A stretch of DNA of 64,000 nucleotides from Croceibacterium_A sp035555595 (GTDB lineage: Bacteria > Pseudomonadota > Alphaproteobacteria > Sphingomonadales > Sphingomonadaceae). Position 1 is the stretch's first letter, and every line of letters starts with the position of its first letter. Shown here in pieces: positions 57,763 through 64,000 of the stretch. Under the pieces are notes generated by a model. The model searched no databases, was not told the origin of the DNA, and saw only the letters and a program-made list of their open reading frames with translations. The stretch is taken from assembly GCA_035555595.1 (NCBI GenBank), contig DATMGK010000015.1:1-64000 (forward strand). The letters are read 5' to 3'. The position numbers and the translations under genes were made by a program.

Positions 57763-58383
57763 TCAGAAGAACGTGCCCTTGATGCCGTCGAACACATATT
57801 GAGCTGCCAGCGCGGCCAGCAACACGCCCAGCAGGCGGGTAATCACCGCCTCCACCTGTGCGCCCACCAGCTTCATAAGGGGGCTGGCGGCCCATAGCGC
57901 CAGCAGGGTCAGCACCAGAACCGAAAGCAGCGCCGCCAGAACGACCAGCGTTTGCTGAATGGAAGCCGCCGATCCGGAAAGCAGCATGATCGATGCGATG
58001 GCGCCCGGCCCGGCCAGCATCGGCATGGCCATGGGGAACACGGAGACATCCTCTATCTCCGGTGTCTCGCGGACCTTTTCCGCGCGTTCTTCGCGCCGTT
58101 GGGTGCGTTTTTCGAACACCATGTCCAGCGCGATTATGAACAGCATGATGCCCCCCGCGACGCGAAAGGAATCGAGCTGGATGTGCAGTGCGCCCAGCAA
58201 CTGATGCCCGAACAACGCGAACACCAGCAGGATGGCACCGGCAATCAGGCAGGCGCGCAGGGCCATCGACCGCTTCTGCGCCGGGCTCGCCCCGCTGGTC
58301 AGCCCGGCATAGATCGGGGCGCAACCGGGGGGATCGATCACCACGAACAGCGTGACGAAGGCGGAAAGGAACAGTTCCAGCAC
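57763..58383 (-). CDS. MarC-family membrane protein
   Basis: 206 residues, six transmembrane helices. The family signature DPPGCAPIYAGLTSG near residue 17 and GPGAIASIMLL near 105 are present. Once linked to multiple antibiotic resistance, its function is unknown. Convergent with the LON-domain gene. Confidence 0.87.
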   Translation of the reverse strand: MLELFLSAFVTLFVVIDPPGCAPIYAGLTSGASPAQKRSMALRACLIAGAILLVFALFGHQLLGALHIQLDSFRVAGGIMLFIIALDMVFEKRTQRREERAEKVRETPEIEDVSVFPMAMPMLAGPGAIASIMLLSGSAASIQQTLVVLAALLSVLVLTLLALWAASPLMKLVGAQVEAVITRLLGVLLAALAAQYVFDGIKGTFF

Positions 58384-58390
58384 GGCGCTG

Positions 58391-59128
58391 CTATTCGCGA
58401 GAGGATACGCGCGTGACTTCGCGCATTTCGCCCTGCTGGCGCAGCTGAACGGTCAGTGCGCGCCCGCCGGTGGCGGATGTTGAATAGGTATAGGCCAGGG
58501 TGCCATCGGCCGATGCACCTGAACACGTTCCGCCTTCGCAGACCGGCGCACCGGCAGGCGGTATATCGCGATCACGGTCGCGAGAGGGTGGTCGCCATCC
58601 CGGTGTGGGCTGGCATTCCGCCACGCTGCCGCCGATCATATCGGGTTCGGCAAGCGGCAGGTCTTGCTGTTCCGTCAGGTCCATCAGCCACTTGTAGGCG
58701 CCGCGCCGTTGCCGCTGCCAGACGGTCGTGAATGAACCCGCAGTACCATCGGCACGCTGCCACGCGCCCGTGCTAACCGCCAGCGTGCCGTCGCAACTGG
58801 CCCAGACCTGATGCGGTTGCCAGCGCATGGGTTGCGCCGGATTGGCCTGACGCTTCAGCCAGTCTTTCGCGCGCACCTGCCCCGGCGCGAACATTATCGC
58901 GCTGTCTGCGGCGGCCTCTGCGATGGCTGTCCACTGGCCCTTTTCCTGCGCCTGGCGGGAGAGGGCCATTTGCGCGGCCACGACTGCGCCGGGATCACCG
59001 CGCCGGAAACGGTCGGCGCTTTCCCTGCGCGAAGAACCCTGTTGAGCGGCGGCGTCGACCGCCACCAGCAACAGGCCCGCATTCAGTAAAGCGGCAAGCG
59101 CCAGCGCGGAGCCGGTCCGCATCTTCAT
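58391..59128 (-). CDS. Secreted protein of unknown function with NTF2-like segment
   Basis: 245 residues. Sec signal (1-28, cut after DAAA). The mature region (RFRRGDPGAVVAAQMALSRQAQEKG and WQRQRRGAYKWLMD, trimmed) suggests an NTF2/SnoaL-like fold, as in periplasmic proteins seen in sphingomonads. The C-terminal part holds two Cys pairs. It overlaps the YggT gene by 4 nt (ATGA) and is last of the two. Confidence 0.65.
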   Translation of the reverse strand: MKMRTGSALALAALLNAGLLLVAVDAAAQQGSSRRESADRFRRGDPGAVVAAQMALSRQAQEKGQWTAIAEAAADSAIMFAPGQVRAKDWLKRQANPAQPMRWQPHQVWASCDGTLAVSTGAWQRADGTAGSFTTVWQRQRRGAYKWLMDLTEQQDLPLAEPDMIGGSVAECQPTPGWRPPSRDRDRDIPPAGAPVCEGGTCSGASADGTLAYTYSTSATGGRALTVQLRQQGEMREVTRVSSRE

Positions 59129-59421
59129 GCCAGGCCGCTGTAGGCCAGATTGCGAAAGATGATGTTGATGATGTTGAGCGCCACGATGAGGATCAGCGGG
59201 GCGAAATCGATGGCGCCGGTATCGGGCATGATCCGCCTGATGGGGCGCAGCAAGGGTTCCAGCAGGGCGTTGATGGCAGTCCAGATCGCCGCAACCCAGC
59301 GATTGTGCATGTTGACCACATTGAACGCGACCAGCAGCCCCAGCACGAACTGCACAATGACGAGCACGATGACGATCGAGATAAGATAGCTGACGATCTG
59401 CGACAGAATCTGGAATAGCAC
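59125..59421 (-). CDS. YggT family membrane protein
   Basis: 98 residues, two to three transmembrane helices, YggT signature (NRWVAAIWTAINALLEPLLRPIRRIMP, trimmed). Start GTG at 59421, since the ORF begins with the conserved LFQILSQIVSYLI helix. Linked in other bacteria to osmotic stress or division; role not established. Confidence 0.88.
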   Translation of the reverse strand: MLFQILSQIVSYLISIVIVLVIVQFVLGLLVAFNVVNMHNRWVAAIWTAINALLEPLLRPIRRIMPDTGAIDFAPLILIVALNIINIIFRNLAYSGLA

Positions 59422-59567
59422 GGGTTAGCTGGCCTCCACTGGACAGCCGATTGACTAGGGCCTGTCCCCGGCACTGGCAATGCCCCGATTGCCCGCGCCG
59501 CCCGCGATCGCGGCAGGTTCGAAGGCGCTTCCAACCGGGGATAACAGAGTCTAGACCCCCGCTCCGC

Positions 59568-59652
59568 GCGGGCGTGGCGGAATGGTAGACGCCGGGGACT
59601 TAAAATCCCCTGAGCTTTGCTCGTGCGGGTTCGAGTCCCGCCGCCCGCACCA
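59568..59652 (+). tRNA. tRNA-Leu (anticodon UAA)
   Basis: 85 nt including encoded CCA. Acceptor GCGGGCG pairs with CGCCCGC; anticodon stem GGGGA/TCCCC holds CTTAAAA (anticodon TAA); the long variable arm (CTGAGCTTTGCTCG) is typical of class II Leu tRNA; T arm GGTTCGAGTCCC. Intact. Confidence 0.96.
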
Positions 59653-59734
59653 CTTTGCCGCTACCGGGTTGACCGCTGCATGGTCTGGCGGGCAGGCATG
59701 TATGCCGATGCGGTAAAGTGCGGAGATACGGTCG

Positions 59735-60670
59735 ATGCGTCAGTTTCTTGTCATGGTTCTTGCCAGCCTTGCAGCCGTGCCAGCCTATGCCACCGAAGAT
59801 GCGCCCCGTCCGATCGACCTGCCGGGCGACCGGCTGTTTCCTGAAAGCGTCGCCATTGGCGCTCACGGGACCGCCTATGTCAGCGGCATGTCGGGTGACA
59901 TCCTGCGGGTGAACCTCGCCACGGGCGAAGTGGAATCCTGGATTGCGCCGGGCACTTATGGCGCGGGCGCACTGTTCGGTGTGCTGGCGGATGCGCGCAA
60001 CGGCTTGCTGTGGACCTGCACCAATGATTTTTCCGCGCGCGGCGTATCGGTCGCCGGCGCTGATGCTGGCACATGGCTGAAGGCGTTCGACCTTGCGACC
60101 GGGGAAGGGCGGATCAGCCTGCCGCTGCCGGGAGAAGGGGCGATCTGCAACGATATCGCGGTCGACGCCCAAGGCGCCGTTTATGTCGCAGACACCGCCA
60201 ACCCGCGTATCCTGCGCTGGGAAGCCGGATCCGATGCGCTGGAAGTCTGGAAAGAGGATGCCGTATTCGGCGGCGGGCTGGACGGTCTGGCGTTTGGCGC
60301 GGACGGCCACCTCTACATCAACAACGTCCGCACCGGTGCGCTGTATCGTGTTGATGTGAATGCGGATAGCGAGGCGGGCGACATCACCACGCTGCAAACG
60401 TCGCGGCCGCTTACCTCGCCAGACGGTATGCGGCCTATGAGCGGCATGAGCTTCGTGCTGGCCGAAGGCGGCGGGAAAATCTCCCGCCTCGACGTGAATG
60501 GAGATTCGGTGGAAGTCACCACGCTGGCGGAAGGGCTGACCCAGCCAACCGGCGTGGATGTGATCGACGGAACCTTGTGGTACGTGGAAGGGCAACTGTC
60601 GCCTCTGTTCAATCCGAACATGCCCCAGCCATCGCTGCCATTTAAGCTGGCGCCGGTGAAAAACCGCTAG
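59735..60670 (+). CDS. Secreted SMP-30/gluconolactonase-like beta-propeller
   Basis: 311 residues. Sec signal (1-20, cut after AYA) and about six propeller blades (ESVAIGAHGTAYVSG, NDIAVDAQGAVYVADT, DGLAFGADGHLYINN, SPDGMRPMSG). SMP-30/gluconolactonase-type members hydrolyse lactones with a bound divalent metal; the metal ligands are not all certain here. GGAGAT precedes the ATG. Confidence 0.82.
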   Translation: MRQFLVMVLASLAAVPAYATEDAPRPIDLPGDRLFPESVAIGAHGTAYVSGMSGDILRVNLATGEVESWIAPGTYGAGALFGVLADARNGLLWTCTNDFSARGVSVAGADAGTWLKAFDLATGEGRISLPLPGEGAICNDIAVDAQGAVYVADTANPRILRWEAGSDALEVWKEDAVFGGGLDGLAFGADGHLYINNVRTGALYRVDVNADSEAGDITTLQTSRPLTSPDGMRPMSGMSFVLAEGGGKISRLDVNGDSVEVTTLAEGLTQPTGVDVIDGTLWYVEGQLSPLFNPNMPQPSLPFKLAPVKNR

Positions 60671-60718
60671 TTGGATCAGTTTCCGAGGCGGGCCTGCAAG
60701 TATAGCTTCATATTAATT

Positions 60719-60779
60719 GGAGAGGGGCATCCTCTCTGGGAAAATGCTTAGGGGCTGGAAAACCAAGCCTTGAAAGGCT
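60719..60779 (+). other. Two small hairpins in a 229-nt gap before a tandem-PilZ gene
   Basis: AGAGG-GGCAT-CCTCT (60721-60735) and AGCCT-TGAA-AGGCT (60766-60779 region) are separated by a purine-rich stretch. The 229-nt region 60671-60899 has no other convincing gene. It could be a 5' leader for the PilZ gene; no known riboswitch matched. Confidence 0.35.
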
Positions 60780-60899
60780 CACGTTAACTCTGCGACCATA
60801 TGCAGTATGGCGGTCGCGGTGACGGCTGTCGGCACCTCGGGGGATTTGGCGATTTTTGGGCGCTGTTTCTTCCGTGGCAAGGGACATTCGGAACGATTG

Positions 60900-61592
60900 A
60901 TGATTTCCTCGCGCTCCAGCACCGATATCGCCCTCAATACTGAGGCTGCACCTCCGCTTGCGGATGGTGGCAGCGACGACGCGCCCGCGGTCGCATTCGG
61001 CGATAACGGGGATCAGCGTAATGCCCCCCGGTTTACCTTGCTGATCCGCTCGGCAAAACTTGTCAGCCCGGTTTCCGAATTCCTATGCGTCGTGCGTGAT
61101 GCGTCCGAAACCGGCATCAGCGTGCGCCTGTTTCACCCACTGCCGGCGGATGTCCCGCTGACGCTGGAAATGCCCAACGGCGATCAGCATCCGCTGGAAC
61201 GGGTGTGGGAAGAAGAAGGCAAGGCTGGTTTCCGCTTCACCGAAGAGGTCGATATCGGCCGCATCGTTGAAAGCCCCAGCGAATTCGCCCGGCGCGCGGT
61301 GCGCGTGCGGTTGCAGGTTCCGTGCGATCTGGTGGTCGACGGGCGCACCGTTTCGGCGACGATCGTCAACCTTTCGCAGCAGGGCGCGCAGATTTACACG
61401 ACTGAGCGCCTGTCGTTGATCCAGCGTGTGCGGATCATTGCCGATGGGATGCCGGAAGTGGCCGGCAAGGTCCGCTGGCGCAGCGGCGACAACTACGGGT
61501 TAAGCTTCGAAGATACGTTCCAGTTCGCGGAACTGGCGGGGCTGGCGTTCGATTTGCAGCGCGATGCCGACCGGAAGCCCGCAAAACGCTGA
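60900..61592 (+). CDS. Tandem PilZ-domain protein
   Basis: 230 residues with two PilZ-like domains. Domain 1 (about 40-135): RNAPRF...RDASETGISV, where the motif is degenerate (D-A-S-E-T-G). Domain 2 (about 135-225): RRAVRVR (RxxxR) with NLSQQG (NxSxxG), so it keeps c-di-GMP motifs. The first domain may only help dimerise. The ATG at 60900 is preferred over 60807, which adds out-of-family residues. Confidence 0.8.
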   Translation: MISSRSSTDIALNTEAAPPLADGGSDDAPAVAFGDNGDQRNAPRFTLLIRSAKLVSPVSEFLCVVRDASETGISVRLFHPLPADVPLTLEMPNGDQHPLERVWEEEGKAGFRFTEEVDIGRIVESPSEFARRAVRVRLQVPCDLVVDGRTVSATIVNLSQQGAQIYTTERLSLIQRVRIIADGMPEVAGKVRWRSGDNYGLSFEDTFQFAELAGLAFDLQRDADRKPAKR

Positions 61593-61604
61593 TCTTCCGG
61601 CGGC

Positions 61605-62096
61605 CTATGCCTGCCTGAAGCGCAGGGACAGCCCGTTCATGCAATAGCGTAGCCCGGTCGGACGGGGCCCATCGTTGAACACATGGCCCAGGTGCCCGCC
61701 ACAATCGGCGCAATGCACCTCCCTGCGCGGATAGCCGAGCTTGAGATCGGTTTTGGTGCCCACCGCGTTTGGCAGGGGGCGATAGAAACTGGGCCAGCCC
61801 GTTCCGCTGTCGAATTTCGTGTCGCTGGAAAAAAGCGCCTTGCTGCATCCGGCGCAGGCAAATGTTCCGCGCCGGTGCTCGTCATTCAATGGTGAGCTGA
61901 AGGCGCGTTCGGTATGTTCTTCGCGCAGCACCGCATATTGGGCTGGCGTCAGGCGGCGGCGCCATTCGGCATCGGTATAGTTGATCCGATAGGTTTTCGC
62001 TTCGGCAGGTGCGGCGCAGGCGCCCAGCACCGGTACGGCTATACCTGCGGCCAGCCAGGCCAGAGCTTCACGGCGGGATGGGTTATGCGGGTTCAT
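61605..62096 (-). CDS. msrB: Exported methionine-R-sulfoxide reductase
   Basis: 163 residues. N terminus SRREALAWLAAGIAV looks like a Tat signal (RR), continuing to LGAC which may be lipidated at C27. MsrB core follows: zinc CAGC and CADC pairs, GTGWPSF, and the catalytic Cys in RYCMNGLSLRF. Reduces methionine-R-sulfoxide, here likely in the periplasm or on the membrane. Confidence 0.9.
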   Translation of the reverse strand: MNPHNPSRREALAWLAAGIAVPVLGACAAPAEAKTYRINYTDAEWRRRLTPAQYAVLREEHTERAFSSPLNDEHRRGTFACAGCSKALFSSDTKFDSGTGWPSFYRPLPNAVGTKTDLKLGYPRREVHCADCGGHLGHVFNDGPRPTGLRYCMNGLSLRFRQA

Positions 62097-62136
62097 CGGG
62101 CTCTCCCTGCTCGTTCGATGCGGGACCGGATGGCCT

Positions 62137-63387
62137 CTATTTAGGTTCTGCCACCTTCGCGCGCAACCAGCTGCCAGCCTTGCGGGTGCGCGGGCCGGAT
62201 TTCATCACCCGCTTGCGGAACAGCGCTGCGCCCAGCCGGATCGACAAGGCCACCCACATCAGTTGCCAGGCCAGCGCCGCCAGATGCGGCCATAGCGCTT
62301 CGTCCTGCGCCGCGCGGGCCAGCATCGCGTAGGGGGAACTAAACGGGAAGGTGATGGCTGCCCATTCCAGCCATCCGCCCCGGTCGCTGGCGGCCAGTGT
62401 GGCGAACAGGAACAGGAATACCTGCAACATCGTCACCGGCATGGACAGGGTCTGCACCTCGCGCACTGTCGTCGCCAGCGATCCGATCGCCAGAAATACG
62501 GACCCGAGCAGCAGATACCCCATCGCGAAATAGGCGATCGCCAGCAGCAGGAACAGCGGCCAGCCGACGCCCGGCGTGGGCAGGGCGCTCAGGCTGATCG
62601 CGCCGCCGAACAGATGTTCGAAGCCCTGCAGCCCCATCGCCCCGCCAATGACCGCTGCCCAGACGGATATGCCCACCAGTGACACCGCCAGCATGGCGAA
62701 CAGCTTGCCCAGAAAAACGGCGTCCATCGGCACGGCGGCGGCGAGGATTTCGATGATCTTGTTGGCTTTTTCCTCGACCAGATTGGAAAGCACCATGCCC
62801 GCCAGCAGCATGGTCAGCAGGAACAGCATTATCTGCCCCACTTGCGCGGTTCGCATCCGCCCGCGCGTGTCACTGGCCCCGCTTGCGGCGACAATGCGGG
62901 TGCTCACCTCTGGAAAGACCGTGGGGGCGTCGCCATCGGCGTTGCCAGCGATCAGCGCGATCGACCCGGCCCACCATTGCCGTTCCGCCGTGGCGGTCAG
63001 CACCGGCGCGGACGGAGTGCCGGTCAACACGCCGCCCAGATTGCCTTCGCGCCGTTCCAGCACCGCCGCGGCGTCAAAAGTTTCGCCGGGGGCTAGCCGT
63101 TTCAGTTCCACCATTTCAGGTATGGCCGGGCCCAGTTGTTGCGCCAGCGCCGCGCGGGCGGCGAGCATGCGGTCGATATCCGCGCCTGCCATCGCGACAC
63201 CGATCTGTGGCGCCGCCACCGTACTTTCGACGCGCTGGCCGATGCCGCCCGCGATAGCGCCCACCGTCAGCGGGAACAGCGGGCCGAGCAGGAAGAAGAT
63301 GAACGCGCGGCTCAGCAGGATGGCCATGAAATCGCGCCGGGCGATCACCCATGCGGCCTTCAGCAGGGGCAGGCGGTCGGCGCTCAT
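62137..63387 (-). CDS. ABC-2 type exporter permease (NatB-like)
   Basis: 416 residues. One N-terminal helix, then a large extracytoplasmic loop (about residues 40-170), then five helices; family motif NLVEEKANKIIEILAAAVPMDAV near 200 (trimmed). The ATPase gene upstream overlaps by 4 nt (ATGA). Substrate unknown; relatives export Na+ or other cargo. Confidence 0.88.
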   Translation of the reverse strand: MSADRLPLLKAAWVIARRDFMAILLSRAFIFFLLGPLFPLTVGAIAGGIGQRVESTVAAPQIGVAMAGADIDRMLAARAALAQQLGPAIPEMVELKRLAPGETFDAAAVLERREGNLGGVLTGTPSAPVLTATAERQWWAGSIALIAGNADGDAPTVFPEVSTRIVAASGASDTRGRMRTAQVGQIMLFLLTMLLAGMVLSNLVEEKANKIIEILAAAVPMDAVFLGKLFAMLAVSLVGISVWAAVIGGAMGLQGFEHLFGGAISLSALPTPGVGWPLFLLLAIAYFAMGYLLLGSVFLAIGSLATTVREVQTLSMPVTMLQVFLFLFATLAASDRGGWLEWAAITFPFSSPYAMLARAAQDEALWPHLAALAWQLMWVALSIRLGAALFRKRVMKSGPRTRKAGSWLRAKVAEPK

Positions 63388-64000
63388 TCCTGTGGTTCCC
63401 CGGCTTGCAGAGCGCGGGCGGCCGCTTCCCCTGCAATGGCGACGAAGGCGTCATGCAGCCCGGCGCGTTCGATCGATAGAGAAAGGATGCCCGCATCCCC
63501 TTCGATCAGCGCGCGCAGCAAGGGTTCCACCCCTGTAACGGGCAGCGGGAAAGTCCAGAAACGACCTTCCAGTCGCGCATCGGGGGGCAGAGCCGCGCGC
63601 CATGGCCCGTCCGGATGGCGGGTTTCCAGCCGCACCTGCGCCGGGATACGGTCACGCGCGGCATCCACCGAACCGGCATAGGGCACTTTGCCACCCGCGA
63701 TGATCGCCACGCTGTCGCACAGCCGTTCCGCATGGGCGATCACATGGGTGGAGAAGATCACGGTGGTGCCTTCATCCGCCAGCCTGCGGATCACCGCTTC
63801 CAGCTTGCCCTGATTGATCGCGTCGAGGCCCGAAAACGGTTCATCCAGGATGACTAGCCGGGGGCCGTGGACCAGCGTGCCCAGCAGTTGCACCTGCTGG
63901 GCCATGCCTTTGGAAAGCTGGCGTATCTGGCGATCGGCGGCATGGCCCAGCCCGTTCTCTTCCAGCAATTCGCGCCCGCGCCGACGCCCCTCGGCCAGCG
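63384..64000 (-). CDS. ABC transporter ATPase, 5' end outside the window
   Basis: About 205 visible residues of an exporter ATPase. Signature QLSKGMAQQV, Walker B LVILDEPFSGLD, and switch His FSTHV are visible; Walker A lies beyond the window. The reading frame stays open to the window edge, so the visible TTG at 63968 is not the start. C-terminal regulatory part after about residue 110. Forms a transporter with the downstream permease. Confidence 0.92.
   Translation of the reverse strand, partial: LAEGRRRGRELLEENGLGHAADRQIRQLSKGMAQQVQLLGTLVHGPRLVILDEPFSGLDAINQGKLEAVIRRLADEGTTVIFSTHVIAHAERLCDSVAIIAGGKVPYAGSVDAARDRIPAQVRLETRHPDGPWRAALPPDARLEGRFWTFPLPVTGVEPLLRALIEGDAGILSLSIERAGLHDAFVAIAGEAAARALQAGEPQE

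Noticed and set aside
55941..59652. tRNA-Gly and tRNA-Leu as integration sites for mobile elements
   Set aside because: I saw no integrase or direct repeat of the tRNA 3' ends near either gene.
1..64000. CRISPR arrays, insertion sequences and rRNA genes
   Set aside because: I searched by eye for regularly spaced repeats, transposase genes and rRNA-like conserved segments and saw none; a computational scan would be needed to exclude weak cases.

Overview
The window is high-GC chromosomal DNA from an alphaproteobacterium, most likely Sphingomonadales (Erythrobacteraceae/Sphingomonadaceae). The evidence is a serine palmitoyltransferase closely matching the Sphingomonas enzyme next to its acyl carrier protein, a sphingomonad-type gene transfer agent (GTA) cluster, alphaproteobacterial families (DUF1244, GapR-like DUF2312, DUF3572, single-Cys DksA, DivK-type receiver), and two palindromic repeat types that I recall as common in sphingomonads. 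Both ends cut genes: a tandem cold-shock protein on the left and an ABC ATPase on the right.

Layout. 1-6.6 kb: cold-shock protein, argD-argF-hslO, a secreted small protein, queC and a spinster-type MFS transporter. 6.6-21.05 kb (minus strand): a nearly complete RcGTA-like cluster running right to left: terminase small and large subunits, portal, g3.5-like membrane protein, prohead protease, capsid, connector, a miniature protein in the g7 slot, DUF3168, major tail protein, tail chaperones, short tape measure, a fused g12, g13, g14 peptidase, a g15-like hub and a DUF2793 protein. There is no integrase, repressor, replication or lysis gene. A plus-strand PilZ gene separates terminase from portal, and an intrinsic terminator lies just before the capsid gene. 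21-32 kb: DedA-type protein, sphingolipid pair spt-acp, a Pycsar-TM-like protein, divK-like receiver, a DUF3572-HAD-RidA-GDPD operon, FemAB-like acetyltransferase, dksA, a PilZ protein, a peptide-binding lipoprotein and DUF4112. 32-44 kb: mutS, a minus-strand gluQ-HIG1-pduO-hbd-acidic protein operon, an HNH endonuclease, maeB-SdpI, an MFS exporter with a palindromic operator candidate, and pyk. 44-54 kb: GapR-like protein, SDR, UPF0145, yebC-ruvC, a monooxygenase-ArsC pair, ubiG-bestrophin, lysC, small acidic/secreted proteins, an HTH protein resembling the GTA terminase small subunit, and a membrane-anchored SNase. 54-64 kb: lrp divergent from a small ORF plus EamA exporter, tRNA-Gly(GCC), a thioredoxin-TPR protein with a LON-domain protein, marC, yggT, tRNA-Leu(UAA), an SMP-30-like protein, a tandem PilZ protein, msrB and an ABC-2 exporter.

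The most notable region is the GTA. Nearly all its genes are coupled by ATGA/GTGA overlaps. The g12 homologue is fused behind a ~564-residue N-terminal region, yet keeps its own strong Shine-Dalgarno and in-frame ATG at the junction. The g15 homologue lacks room for the TIM-barrel-like domain known from RcGTA, which suggests that the tail-tip modules are rearranged. I found no CRISPR array, insertion sequence, or rRNA. No gap between genes exceeds 300 bases; the longest ones are described individually.
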